A stretch of 54,141 nucleotides of DNA from NCBI GenBank assembly GCA_047618565.1, contig JBLHKW010000009.1, positions 1 to 54,141 of the forward strand. The letters are read 5' to 3'. Shown piece after piece: positions 23,449 through 32,925 of this stretch. The number at the start of each line of letters is the position of its first letter. Positions within the stretch are counted from its first letter, which is position 1. A model generated the notes under the pieces. It was not told where the DNA came from, did not search any database, and saw only the letters and a program-made list of their open reading frames with translations. The translations under genes were made by a program, and so were the position numbers. The stretch is from JBLHKW01 sp047618565. GTDB taxonomy: Bacteria; Planctomycetota; UBA1135; GCA-002686595.

Positions 23449-26400
23449 TCAATCGCGGGTGTCGGTCAGGACCTCGTACAGCGTCCCCAGCCACAGATCC
23501 CGTTCGATTCCCGCGGCTGGAAGACTCCCGATATCATGTCCGGCCGTCCGGATCAATTCACGACGTGCGCGCTCTGCCAGCCAGGACTCCTCACGAGCCA
23601 TCAGCCGGATCAAAAATGCGACGCCCGCCTCCGAGCCGCCATCGTCGAACGCCCCCGGATCGGGACCCGGAATCGCGCGCCTCTCGGCTGCCGCAATGAG
23701 CCAGGACATGGAATCGTCGTGCCGCACCTTGTCCCACCAGCTCCACCAGGCCTCGGCGGGATCCAGCTCGGAACGGTTGTCGACGCAGGTCAGTATCACC
23801 AACTCCCCCTCCACAAGGCCGTCCTCGGGGTTCTGAGAGAGGACCCGCATCAGGGTCGAGGCGGCCTCGGGACATCCCTGATAGGCCAGTAGCAGAGCCG
23901 CCTCGCGCTGAGCGCCGGGGGAGGACGAACGCAATGCCACGAACAGCTCGTCCCAGGCTTGCTCGCCCAGGTTGAGAAGCCCACGTCGGGCCGGGTCGAA
24001 AACCGCGGAGGAGCTGCCCTGGCGCAACAGTGACACGAGCAATGAAGAAACACTCGGGTCGGCCAGCTCCGACAGCCCCTCGGCCGCCGCCACGCGCACC
24101 TCGGGATCGCCATCGGCCAGTCCGCTGACGAGCGCGTCGAGCGCATTCTCGCCGCCCAGGAATCCGATCGCGCGCAGCGCGGCCTGTTTGATGTCGGGGT
24201 TCGGGTCGCGCGCTCGCAGGAGCAACTCGACGCGCGTCCCCTCGACGCGCTCACGGCCGGCCGCGATGACCGCTGCCACCTCGACGCGCGGATCCTCGTC
24301 GGCCATCAGATCGAGCAGGAGCGCGTGGTCCTCGCCGGACGCCGAACTGGCCAGGTGGCCTGCGGCGATGGCGCGGATCAACGCGCGTCCGTCGACCGCC
24401 GCGGTGCGCACGGCGGCCGCGCCCTGCAGGCCGATCAATGCGGAGATGTCATCTGCGGCCGCCGCATCGAACTCGTCAAAGAGCAGGGTCACGAGGTCAT
24501 TCGCGAGCTTGACCCGCTGTTCGTCCTCCTGGTCGAACGGCGGCTCGAGCCCGGCGGCGCGACGGGCCAGGGCGACCAGCTTGCGCACGGTGCCGGAGTA
24601 ATAGGTCTCGTCGAGAATGAGTGCGACGATCTGCGCGAAGTCGGAGATCTCGGCCGCCTGCTCCTCGCGGTAGAGGCGCTCCAGCTCGTCGAGATCCGCC
24701 TCGCGCTCCACGGGCAGCAGCACCGGTAAGCGCCCGAGCACGAGGCCCTTGAGGCCCAATGCTCGTTCGTGCTCGTCGTGGGTTTGACGCCACCAACCAT
24801 GCTCGGCCTGCCACAGGGTACGACGCGAGCCCAGGTGGTCGGCGGGGTGCGGAAAGCGCTGCCAGAGGTTGCGGGCCACGAGGGCGTCGACCATCTGGAC
24901 CGCGCGCTCGAACCAGGGCTCGCTGACGTCCGCGCCAAAGACGAAGGCCTTGCTCTGGGCCCCCACATGGACCTCGAGCTTGCGTCCGCGTTGCGACTGA
25001 CTACCGCGGATGCCGGGCAGCCGGTCGCGTCCGAGCACACCCTCGCGGCGCAATAGAGCCAGGTAGTCGCGTGCCTCGTCGGTGTTGAGATAGAAGACCT
25101 CGCCTGGAGCGCCGATCGGATCGGGGCGGTCCGGGCCCAGTAGCACCACGGCGCGTGCCGCGCCGCCGCCAGCCTGGAAGCGCACCTCCAGATTGCCCTC
25201 GGCTCCCTCGGGCACCGTGAGAACTGCACAAGATGCATGGAACTGCCCATCTTGCTCGACCCACCACGCAGCCCAGCTCGGCCCACGCGAGCCAAAGGAA
25301 ACGCCCGCGATCTGCTCCAGCCGGCGCAGCGACGGGACCTTCAGGGAACTGTAGTCATCGAAGAACACGTCGCCGACGACGGCCGACAGCAGTTGCTCCG
25401 GCACCTCGCGGTCGAGCCAGGGGCTGTCAGCCGAACGCGCGCTGCGGAATCCGATTCCGGCCAGCGCGGTGGCGCAGGCGCCGGAAACGAACGGGTCATT
25501 GGAGGACAGCCCGCGCAGGAGCGCCGGAACGTGATCGCCGCTCATGATCGCCTCCAGCCGATAGTCCTCACGCTCCACCAGTGCCAGGATGGCGTAGGAA
25601 GACTCGCGCAGGATCCAGCGTTCACCGAAGGCCAGCTTCAGCAGTCGATCCGGAACACGGGGGTCGTCAGACCGGGCCAGCGCCTCGGCCGAACGCCAGG
25701 CCACCTTGGCCCGCGGATCGGCAATGTGGGCGAGCAGCGGGTCTGTGGTCCCGGGATCCTCGATGCGCGCGAGCAGATCCACGGCCCGGTAGCGCGTGTC
25801 GCCACGGGTGGATTCGAGCGCAGGTGCCAGCAAGGCGGTGACGCTCGGATCGAGACGCTTCGACAGCAGTCGCTCGGCCATCGCGCGCACGGGGAACTGG
25901 GGATGATCGAGGAGCTCGCAGAACAGGCGCGGCGTGGCGCGCACGGGGTCCAGGCTGGCGAGTTCCGTCAGCAGCTTCGGTCCCACATCGGAGGGCATGC
26001 GCTTGCGTAGGCTGGCGACCACGCGGTCCGCGTCGGCAGGCTGCCCGCTGCGCAGGAGAACGCGCGCCGCCGTCATGCGCGTCGGCCCATGACTGGCGGT
26101 CAGGTGTTCACGCGCGGAGCCCACGCCGGGCTCTCCGAAGGCCAGCAGGGTCGAGACGGCCCCCAGCGCTATCGGATCGTCAGTCTCATCGAGCACGGTC
26201 ACGCTGCCCCACACGAGCAGGATCGCACTCGTGAGCGAGGATGCTGCAGACAGGTCGGATGCCGCGAATCCGGTCGCGGACTTCGAAGCGGCCTCACCGC
26301 TCGCAGCCGCCGAATGACCCTTGGGCAGCGCCAGAGCCGGAGCCTTGGTCGGACGCGTATGGGGGCGCGCGGAGGTGCATGTATTGCACCACGCCTTCTG

Positions 26401-26670
26401 GGTTCCCGAGGTGATACTCGGATCGATCGCCGTCGTGTAGTTCCGGTCTCCGCACGTCACGCACAGGAGGTAGGGAGCCATCCCGGATCCCCCCTTGCCG
26501 GACTTGAGGGTCAGCGACGGTGCCGGGCGTTTCAGAAGGGGACGAGCCTTGCTCGGCAGGTCCAGCTGTGCCATCGCGCTCGACGCGAGGAACAGCAAGG
26601 CCAGCACTTCGAGCATGCGGCGGGTGGCGCCGCGAGCGATCGGGGGGCGACGCTGGAGGAGGAGGTTCAT
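23449..26670 (-). CDS. Large secreted HEAT-repeat protein with zinc-knuckle N-terminus
   Basis: The product is 1073 residues. A signal peptide (VLALLFLASSAMA) is followed by CVTCGDRNYTT and WCNTCTSA, a likely zinc ribbon, then a linker. From about residue 160 come many HEAT/PBS-like repeats (for example ALLDLMADEDPRVEVAAVIA, ALVSGLADGDPEVRVAAAEG), split by an insert around 440-660 with an alpha/beta character (RAVVLLGPDRPDPIGAPGEVFYL; HPADHLGSRRTLWQAEHGWW) that may be a protease-like or DUF1570-like fold. Likely a periplasmic scaffold. No catalytic residues were identified with confidence. The 181 bp upstream (26671-26851) separate it from recG and hold no gene. Confidence 0.75.
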   Translation of the reverse strand: MNLLLQRRPPIARGATRRMLEVLALLFLASSAMAQLDLPSKARPLLKRPAPSLTLKSGKGGSGMAPYLLCVTCGDRNYTTAIDPSITSGTQKAWCNTCTSARPHTRPTKAPALALPKGHSAAASGEAASKSATGFAASDLSAASSLTSAILLVWGSVTVLDETDDPIALGAVSTLLAFGEPGVGSAREHLTASHGPTRMTAARVLLRSGQPADADRVVASLRKRMPSDVGPKLLTELASLDPVRATPRLFCELLDHPQFPVRAMAERLLSKRLDPSVTALLAPALESTRGDTRYRAVDLLARIEDPGTTDPLLAHIADPRAKVAWRSAEALARSDDPRVPDRLLKLAFGERWILRESSYAILALVEREDYRLEAIMSGDHVPALLRGLSSNDPFVSGACATALAGIGFRSARSADSPWLDREVPEQLLSAVVGDVFFDDYSSLKVPSLRRLEQIAGVSFGSRGPSWAAWWVEQDGQFHASCAVLTVPEGAEGNLEVRFQAGGGAARAVVLLGPDRPDPIGAPGEVFYLNTDEARDYLALLRREGVLGRDRLPGIRGSQSQRGRKLEVHVGAQSKAFVFGADVSEPWFERAVQMVDALVARNLWQRFPHPADHLGSRRTLWQAEHGWWRQTHDEHERALGLKGLVLGRLPVLLPVEREADLDELERLYREEQAAEISDFAQIVALILDETYYSGTVRKLVALARRAAGLEPPFDQEDEQRVKLANDLVTLLFDEFDAAAADDISALIGLQGAAAVRTAAVDGRALIRAIAAGHLASSASGEDHALLLDLMADEDPRVEVAAVIAAGRERVEGTRVELLLRARDPNPDIKQAALRAIGFLGGENALDALVSGLADGDPEVRVAAAEGLSELADPSVSSLLVSLLRQGSSSAVFDPARRGLLNLGEQAWDELFVALRSSSPGAQREAALLLAYQGCPEAASTLMRVLSQNPEDGLVEGELVILTCVDNRSELDPAEAWWSWWDKVRHDDSMSWLIAAAERRAIPGPDPGAFDDGGSEAGVAFLIRLMAREESWLAERARRELIRTAGHDIGSLPAAGIERDLWLGTLYEVLTDTRD

Positions 26671-26851
26671 GAACGATTTAGAGTGGCCCGGTGGTGGAGA
26701 TCTTCCCCGTGCCTGGGACTCGGGCCCAGTCTGTGGATAGTCTCCCTATACACCGCGAACAGCGCAGGATACCAAGCCGCCCGTCAGCACAGGGCCACAC
26801 CCCGTTTTTTGCCCCGCCCGGGGCCTCCGCGTGGCAACCAGGGCGCTGCGG

Positions 26852-28882
26852 TCACGCGCCCGAGTAGTGCTGCCTGACCTCGGGCCGGGTGCGCACCAGG
26901 TCGCGGGCCGCCAGCAGCAACTCCGGGTCGAGCCAGGCGTCCTCCAGGCCTTCGGAGCCAGCCCCCGACTGTCGCAGCCCCGCCAGCTCCCCCATCCCGC
27001 GCCGGGCCAGATCCTCCTCCGCGATCCGGAAGCCGTCGCGGGTGCTCTCGAGGAGCTCGAAGCGGGCGGCCGCGGCCTGCGCGCCGCACAGCAGGCACCA
27101 CGAGTCACCGGGGCCGCGCCCGACGCGACCACGCAGCTGATGCAACTGCGCGAGCCCCAGCCGCTCGGCCTCCTCGATCACCATGACGGTCGCGGCCGGG
27201 ACATCGATTCCGACCTCGATCACCGTGGTCGCGACGAGCATGCGCACGTCGCCAGCGCGAAAGCGTTCGAGTCGCTCCGCGCGCACCTCCGCATCCAGCC
27301 CGCCATGCACGACCTCGACGCCGTGCGCGGCCAGCGGCCCGGCAGATAGCTTGGCATGTCGCGCCAGAGCACTGCCGCGCACACGATCCTCGTCGCCGAT
27401 GCGCGGACATACCCAGTACGCCTGCTCGCCCGCCTCAAGACGACCCTCGAGGAAAGCAACGATGTCGTGCCGCTTCTGGCCGCGTACCCAACGCGTACGC
27501 AGGCTGCCACGGCCCGGAGGCAGCTCGTCGAGGATGCTCACATCCAGGTCGCCGTAGACGGTCAGGGCCAGGGTGCGCGGAATCGGCGTCGCCGTGAGGA
27601 GTAGTGTGTGGACCTCCTCGCCCTTGGCCACCAGCGCGGCGCGCTGACCGACGCCAAAACGGTGCTGCTCGTCGATCACGCACAGATCGAGGCGTGCGAA
27701 GGTGACATCGGTGCTGAACATCGCATGGGTGCCGAAGAGCACGTGGATCTCGCCGGCGAGCAGCTCGCGCAACAACTTCTTGCGAGCCGACCGGGGAAGC
27801 GATCCGGTCAGCAAGCCGGCCTGCAGACCGGCCTTGGCCAGGACGGGCGCCAGGCCATAGTAGTGCTGCTCTGCCAGGACCTCGGTCGGAGCCATGAACC
27901 CAACCTGACCGCCCGCCCCGGCCACGGCGATCGCGGCGTACAGGGCCAGTGCGGTCTTGCCCGAACCGACGTCCCCCTGCAACAGGCGGCGCATGGGCAC
28001 GGTGCGAGCCAGGTCCTGTTCGAGCTCCTGTGTAACGCGTGCCTGGGCACTCGTGAACTCGAATGGGAAGTAGCCGAGCACCCGCGCGCGCGAGGCCGCA
28101 TCGAGGGTCAGATCGCGCGCACGCCCTTCGCGCTGCCTCCCCGAACGCTCCAGAATGCGGACCTGCAGTGCGAGCAGGGGCTCGAGGGCCAGCCGCCGCC
28201 GAGCGGCCGCGAAGTCTGGCTCCGATGCGGGCCGATGCACTTCCCGCACAGCCTCGGCCAGTGGCGGGACACACAGGTTTGCGCGCACCTCCTGAGGCAG
28301 CACCTCGCGCAGAGCGTCGGCATGCTCATCGGAGACCTCCTGGCACAGCCGCGCCAGGAAGTCCTGGCCCACGCCCTCGGTCAGACGGTACCTGGGCGAG
28401 AGCGTGCCGGCGGCTGGCAGCGGACGCTTGGCGGACCCCACCTTGGGCGCGGCCAGGGCCGGTCCCTTGGCGTCCACGACACGGCCCTCGAACTCGATCT
28501 CGTCCCCCTTCGCCAGCTGCTCCCGGATCCAGGGTTGGTTGAAGAAAAGGCCGTCGATCTCGCCGCTCTCATCCTGCACGGTCACGCGCACCAGGGAACG
28601 CCGGCGCGGCATGCGAGTCAGGCGCAGCGCCGTGATGCAGCCCCCCACGCGCACGCGCTCCCCGGTGAGTGTCCCCACATCATCGATAGGACGACGTGTC
28701 TCCCAGCGCTCCAGATCGCGCGGCAAGAAGAAGAGCAGGTCGCGGATGTCGACCAGACCGAGGCGAGCCAGGCGCGCCTCCCGCACCGGCCCCACACCCG
28801 CGAGATCGGTCAGGGGACCGATGGATCGGGAGCTTCCGCCAGCCTCGGATTCCACGTTCCCATCCTGCGCGTCTCGTGTCAT
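26852..28882 (-). CDS. recG: ATP-dependent DNA helicase RecG
   Basis: The product is 676 residues, as usual for RecG. The N-terminal wedge/OB part has LTDLAGVGPVREARLARLGL and RVRVGGCITALRLTRMPRR. Helicase motifs are complete: motif I GDVGSGKT, motif II DEQH, motif III TATPIPRT, motif V TTVIEVGIDVP and motif VI QLRGRVGRG. The C-terminal RecG signature GELAGLRQSG is present. RecG remodels stalled forks and Holliday junctions. It lies 48 bp after the GH113-like gene in the same direction, but the association is probably not functional. Confidence 0.95.
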   Translation of the reverse strand: MTRDAQDGNVESEAGGSSRSIGPLTDLAGVGPVREARLARLGLVDIRDLLFFLPRDLERWETRRPIDDVGTLTGERVRVGGCITALRLTRMPRRRSLVRVTVQDESGEIDGLFFNQPWIREQLAKGDEIEFEGRVVDAKGPALAAPKVGSAKRPLPAAGTLSPRYRLTEGVGQDFLARLCQEVSDEHADALREVLPQEVRANLCVPPLAEAVREVHRPASEPDFAAARRRLALEPLLALQVRILERSGRQREGRARDLTLDAASRARVLGYFPFEFTSAQARVTQELEQDLARTVPMRRLLQGDVGSGKTALALYAAIAVAGAGGQVGFMAPTEVLAEQHYYGLAPVLAKAGLQAGLLTGSLPRSARKKLLRELLAGEIHVLFGTHAMFSTDVTFARLDLCVIDEQHRFGVGQRAALVAKGEEVHTLLLTATPIPRTLALTVYGDLDVSILDELPPGRGSLRTRWVRGQKRHDIVAFLEGRLEAGEQAYWVCPRIGDEDRVRGSALARHAKLSAGPLAAHGVEVVHGGLDAEVRAERLERFRAGDVRMLVATTVIEVGIDVPAATVMVIEEAERLGLAQLHQLRGRVGRGPGDSWCLLCGAQAAAARFELLESTRDGFRIAEEDLARRGMGELAGLRQSGAGSEGLEDAWLDPELLLAARDLVRTRPEVRQHYSGA

Positions 28883-28930
28883 GACACTCAGGGTTCGGCC
28901 GTGGTCAGTGATGCGTGGAAAATTGCGGAT

Positions 28931-31303
28931 CTACTCGAACAGCGCCCCGAGGCTCGCCTCGGCCGCCTTGCCGCGTGGACTGTACCCACGCGCGTACGCG
29001 CCACCGACTGAGCTGTCGCAACTCCATTCCCAGAGGAACAGACCGTGCGGGGCACGATCACTGCTCGCGAGACCAGACAGGCCCTGGCCCAACCAGTCGA
29101 GCAACTCGCCTTGCCGCGCCTGGTCCAGTGCTCCGCCCGCATCCATCTCGCCGTTCAGCGCCCGCGCGGTCGACCGAAAACCGATCTCCGTGACGATGGC
29201 CGGCAGCTTCAGCTCATTGGCCGCGCGCCGCACGAGCCAGACCTGGGTCGTGAGCTGGCGCTGCAGGGACGTGTCGCTACTCGGGTCGAGCGGCAGGTCC
29301 AGAGCCGGGTAGAGGGTCGCGCCCACGTAGTCCAGTTGATCCCAGAAGTCGATATTCGGAACCTGCGCCGGCCAGCGCGCGGAATACGTGAGAGCGCCGC
29401 CGTAGGCCGCACGCGCAGTGCGGATCACCTGCGTCCAGCCCTCGCCCTTGATGGCGTCATTCTGCGCTGCCAGCGTGGGCTCGCCCGCATCGTCCAGGGG
29501 TATTTCAGCGTCCGCTGCGATCGCTCTGCGCGTCGCCGATAGCATCCCGGCGCCGACGCTCAGCACGTCCACGTCCAGCAGCTCCGCGAGCAACCCGTAG
29601 TGCGTGACGCAGCGTTCGTAGCGGTCGAAGAAGTCGCTCCAGATCTCGGGCCGCAGGTGCTTGAGGTCCGCGCGCCATGTACCGGACGGTCGCGCGAGGT
29701 ACTCGGGCATGAGCATCACGCGCAACTTTTCCTGGCGCGCGTGCGCGACGGCCAGAGCCACGGCCGCATCGCCGTCCAGGGCCCCCGCAGCGTTCGCGCT
29801 TGCGAACGGCCGACCGTCACCGCCGTCGGAATACTCCGCATAGAAGCAAGGCAGAGAGATCGCGTTGGCGCCGAGGCGCGCGAGCTGACGCAGGCTCTCG
29901 CGAGCGACCGAACTGCCCCAACCAGCGCCAGCGCGCGTCTGCGGGTCGAGCGTGTTCGTGAAGGCCGCGCCGCGCATGCGCGGGACGACGCGCCTGGCTG
30001 CAACCTGCGCTGCATCCGGTAGGGCCCTTGCCAGACGCTGCTCGAGAAAGGCCAGGAAGCTCGCCTCGAGCTCCGGCGAGAGCGCCAGGTCCGTGTCTCC
30101 GAGCCAGAGGCTCTTCACATGCTCAAGGCCCTCTGCCTCGACCAGGTGGCGAACGAGCAGTGCGCGCAGGGGTGCGCGCTGGTGAACCGAGCAGTCGCGA
30201 GCCAGCTCCGGCTTCACGAGGGTCGCCACCGACGGCACCAGCTCACCCGCGAGCAAGTGTGCGCCCCAGGCCTCGAGCTCGCGGCCCCAGTAGTGATCGG
30301 CGCGCTCGTACGCGCTGCCCTCAGCGATCCATGTGTGCGCGGGTGCACCCCACGCCCCGGTCAGCCAGAGGCGCGCCGCCGCCGCCCCCGAATCGTCCGG
30401 GAGCGCGTCCGTTGCCAGAGCCAGAACACGGCCCGGCCAGAACTCGCCGAAGGCCACGCTGTTCGCGACGGGATAGCCCGACAACCGATCGACGGTCGGC
30501 TCGAATACCACCCGCGTGAGGGGCAAGCGCGTGGTCGAGCCAGCGGTCCACTCGCCGACACGTCCGTGTACGCGGCCCAGACTGGCCACGATCTCACGCG
30601 CGCGTTCCGTCGGTACGCCCGGCGCCGCACGCCCCTTGATCGCGGTTTGATCATCGCTCACATCGCGGTAACGGCGACTCTGCGCATTCCACGGCGGATC
30701 GAGGTCGGTCACCTGGTCGAGGCGTGGCCGTCCGCTCGGCGCGAGTGCGACCTCGAGCTTGATGTCGCCCGCTTCCCAGACGCGCGCACTCGCGCGCCAG
30801 CCGGGTAGCACGCGACCGAGCCCGAAGGCCAGGGCCTCGGGTCTCGAACCCAGGACAACGGTCAGGGGTAGGCCGGCGCGCTGCGGGTCGGGCACGGTCG
30901 CGACCAGCAGGCTCTCCTTCAGCCTGAACTGGCGGCCGAGCAGGGACAGCTGTCGATCCGCAACGGTCCAGCCCAGCAGCTCGGCGAGGGATTGCGCCCA
31001 CTCCGCATCGAAGCCGCCCACGCGGATGCGCGGCAGGTCGTGCTCGTCGTCCGCACCCGTTGCCAGCCGCATGCTCCAGCCCGCTTCCACGAGTCGATCG
31101 CGCGCTTCGCTCGCCGCGCGCCCGAGCTGCGGGTCGTCCACGCTCAAGAGGATCGCGGGTGCCCCCTCGAGGCGGCGGAAGAGATCCACGGGCAGGGTGC
31201 GCTCACCGCTGTCGCGACCGCAGGACAGGCCGCTGGCCAGGGTCAGCAGGGCGAGCCCGAGGCTGCGCGTCGGCCCGGTTGGTCTGGAGCGTAGTGTTCG
31301 CAA
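28931..31303 (-). CDS. GH113-like TIM-barrel lipoprotein
   Basis: The product is 790 residues from the TTG at 31303, chosen because it starts a lipoprotein signal (SLGLALLTLASGLSCG); a GTG at 31345 is possible. The first half is a mixed fold with VVLGSRPEALAFGLGRVLPG and an HxxG-like DHYWGRELEAWGAHLLAGE. The second half resembles the glycoside hydrolase family 113-like barrel: LGANAISLPCFYAEYSDG, LDVDVLSVGAGMLSAT, LDYVGATLYPALDLP, TEIGFRSTARAL. Glu706 in TEIGFRS fits the nucleophile. The acid/base position (usually GTEL or GNEL) reads GAGM with Gly586, so hydrolysis is uncertain. It is last in the ABC/DUF1573/GT-C cluster. Confidence 0.65.
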   Translation of the reverse strand: MRTLRSRPTGPTRSLGLALLTLASGLSCGRDSGERTLPVDLFRRLEGAPAILLSVDDPQLGRAASEARDRLVEAGWSMRLATGADDEHDLPRIRVGGFDAEWAQSLAELLGWTVADRQLSLLGRQFRLKESLLVATVPDPQRAGLPLTVVLGSRPEALAFGLGRVLPGWRASARVWEAGDIKLEVALAPSGRPRLDQVTDLDPPWNAQSRRYRDVSDDQTAIKGRAAPGVPTERAREIVASLGRVHGRVGEWTAGSTTRLPLTRVVFEPTVDRLSGYPVANSVAFGEFWPGRVLALATDALPDDSGAAAARLWLTGAWGAPAHTWIAEGSAYERADHYWGRELEAWGAHLLAGELVPSVATLVKPELARDCSVHQRAPLRALLVRHLVEAEGLEHVKSLWLGDTDLALSPELEASFLAFLEQRLARALPDAAQVAARRVVPRMRGAAFTNTLDPQTRAGAGWGSSVARESLRQLARLGANAISLPCFYAEYSDGGDGRPFASANAAGALDGDAAVALAVAHARQEKLRVMLMPEYLARPSGTWRADLKHLRPEIWSDFFDRYERCVTHYGLLAELLDVDVLSVGAGMLSATRRAIAADAEIPLDDAGEPTLAAQNDAIKGEGWTQVIRTARAAYGGALTYSARWPAQVPNIDFWDQLDYVGATLYPALDLPLDPSSDTSLQRQLTTQVWLVRRAANELKLPAIVTEIGFRSTARALNGEMDAGGALDQARQGELLDWLGQGLSGLASSDRAPHGLFLWEWSCDSSVGGAYARGYSPRGKAAEASLGALFE

Positions 31304-31358
31304 GGCGCCGCGATCATAGCGAACCGGACACTCGACGAGAGACACCGCGGCCCGAGGA

Positions 31359-32900
31359 TCAGAGATTCTTGACCGACCCGGGCAGGGGCGGCACGTCACG
31401 GCGCCGGAAGACATCGAGCGGCCCATCGCCGGGGATCGGCGCGCGCATGTGCACGTAATCCCGCTGGAAACGCGCATCCAGGTACAGGTCGCGCTCCCAG
31501 GGATTGATCACCAGCTGCCCCGTGTCGGGCTGGCGTACACCATTGGCCAGGATGATGAAGTGCGGACGCTGCTCCAGCACCCATCCCCCGTCGAAGCGCT
31601 GGTGCCCCTTCATGCTCACCGCCAGGTCGGGAGCCCGATCCAGGAGCGCGTCGTTCGTCAGGCCCAGGATGTCGACGATGGGCAGGCCGGAGGTCCAGCC
31701 GAAGGCGCCGATGGGTGAGATGGCGACGCTCGTATCGGCGGCCACGGTTCCGGCGAAGTGTCGGCCGATGCGCGCCCAGCGCTGCTCGAAGAAATTCTGC
31801 TCACCGAAGAGCTGTGGACGCTCGAGCTGGGTCCACTGCGAGGCCGCGATCCCGGCCAGGGTCAGCCCGACCAGAATCCCGGAGCGCGGCGCTCCGGAAC
31901 TCCCTGCCGCGCACAGACGGTCCCGTACGGCAGCGCACCCGAGGAAGGTGAACAGGGGCAGCGTCGGAATGAAGAATCGCCCGAGAGCGACGAAGTCACC
32001 GCCGACGTAGACGACGTACAGCGCGCTCAGCCAGACCCCCCAGCGTGCGGCGCGAACTGCAGCGGTGCGCGTGCCGGCCTCGCGCGGTGCGAGCAAGCTG
32101 GCCAGCAGGAACAGCCCCACGCCGGTGGTCCACGTGGCCGCCACGAAGTAGCTGGTTCCAAGACGCAGATCCGTGAGGAGCTCGAGCTTCTTGACGGAGT
32201 AGGTGATCGGAACGAGGCGCCCGTAGTAGAACCAGCGGAAGAGCGACCAGCCGAGCAAGCTCAGCAGCGGCAGCAGCAGGGACGCACTCGGCTTGCGACG
32301 CCACTCGCAGGCCAGGTAGATGGGCACGAACAGCGCCGCTTCCTGACGCAGGAGGCAGGCGCCGGCGAGACACCAGGCCGCTCCCGACGACGGGCGGTCG
32401 GCGCGCACGGCTCGATCGTGGAGGTCGAACCAAAGCGCGAGTAGCGCGGCGAACAAGGTCGTCCCCAGGCCCGCGACCGCGTGCCAGGCCAGGGCGGGCG
32501 AGAGCGCGACGAAGAGGGCCGGTACCGGCCAGCGGCTACCGGGATAGCGGCGCTGCCAGGTGCGACCTACCGCGAAGGCTGCCAGCCCGGCCGCCGCGAT
32601 CGAGAGCACGTGACTCGTGGTGACCGGATCGATGGCGAGCTTCAGCCCAGCGGCGATCAGGAACACCCAGAGGGGCACCGTGAAACCCTCGAAATGCTCG
32701 CCGGTATTGAAGACGAGACCGTGGCCCTCGACCAGGTTGCGAGCGTAGCGGAAGGTGATGAAATCGTCGTCGATCGGCCCCGCACCCAGGAAACTCGCCG
32801 CGTGCAGCAGCGCGATAACGACCGTGCCGGCCAGGGCCACGCGGGCGCCAGCTGTCAGGCCATTCGGCGTGGGCTCGGATGTGCGTGCTTCCGTGTTCAA
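31359..32900 (-). CDS. GT-C type integral membrane glycosyltransferase
   Basis: The product is 513 residues from the TTG at 32900, 25 bp after the DUF1573 stop. About ten membrane spans are visible, and the first loop has the acidic pair of GT-C enzymes (GPIDDDFITFRYARNLVEGHG). This resembles the AftB/ArnT-like group that uses polyprenyl-phosphate sugar. The soluble C-terminal region (FDGGWVLEQRPHFIILANG ... DVFRRRDVPPLPG) is periplasmic. It probably transfers a sugar to an envelope polymer or protein; donor and acceptor are unknown. Confidence 0.75.
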   Translation of the reverse strand: MNTEARTSEPTPNGLTAGARVALAGTVVIALLHAASFLGAGPIDDDFITFRYARNLVEGHGLVFNTGEHFEGFTVPLWVFLIAAGLKLAIDPVTTSHVLSIAAAGLAAFAVGRTWQRRYPGSRWPVPALFVALSPALAWHAVAGLGTTLFAALLALWFDLHDRAVRADRPSSGAAWCLAGACLLRQEAALFVPIYLACEWRRKPSASLLLPLLSLLGWSLFRWFYYGRLVPITYSVKKLELLTDLRLGTSYFVAATWTTGVGLFLLASLLAPREAGTRTAAVRAARWGVWLSALYVVYVGGDFVALGRFFIPTLPLFTFLGCAAVRDRLCAAGSSGAPRSGILVGLTLAGIAASQWTQLERPQLFGEQNFFEQRWARIGRHFAGTVAADTSVAISPIGAFGWTSGLPIVDILGLTNDALLDRAPDLAVSMKGHQRFDGGWVLEQRPHFIILANGVRQPDTGQLVINPWERDLYLDARFQRDYVHMRAPIPGDGPLDVFRRRDVPPLPGSVKNL

Positions 32901-32925
32901 GACCGAGCCGCTCGGTTCGGGTTCG

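Noticed and set aside
26811..26824. GC-rich hairpin GCCCC-GCCC-GGGGC next to a run of T
   Set aside because: For the minus-strand recG transcript the run becomes A, not U, after the hairpin, so it is not a canonical terminator; no plus-strand gene ends before it.
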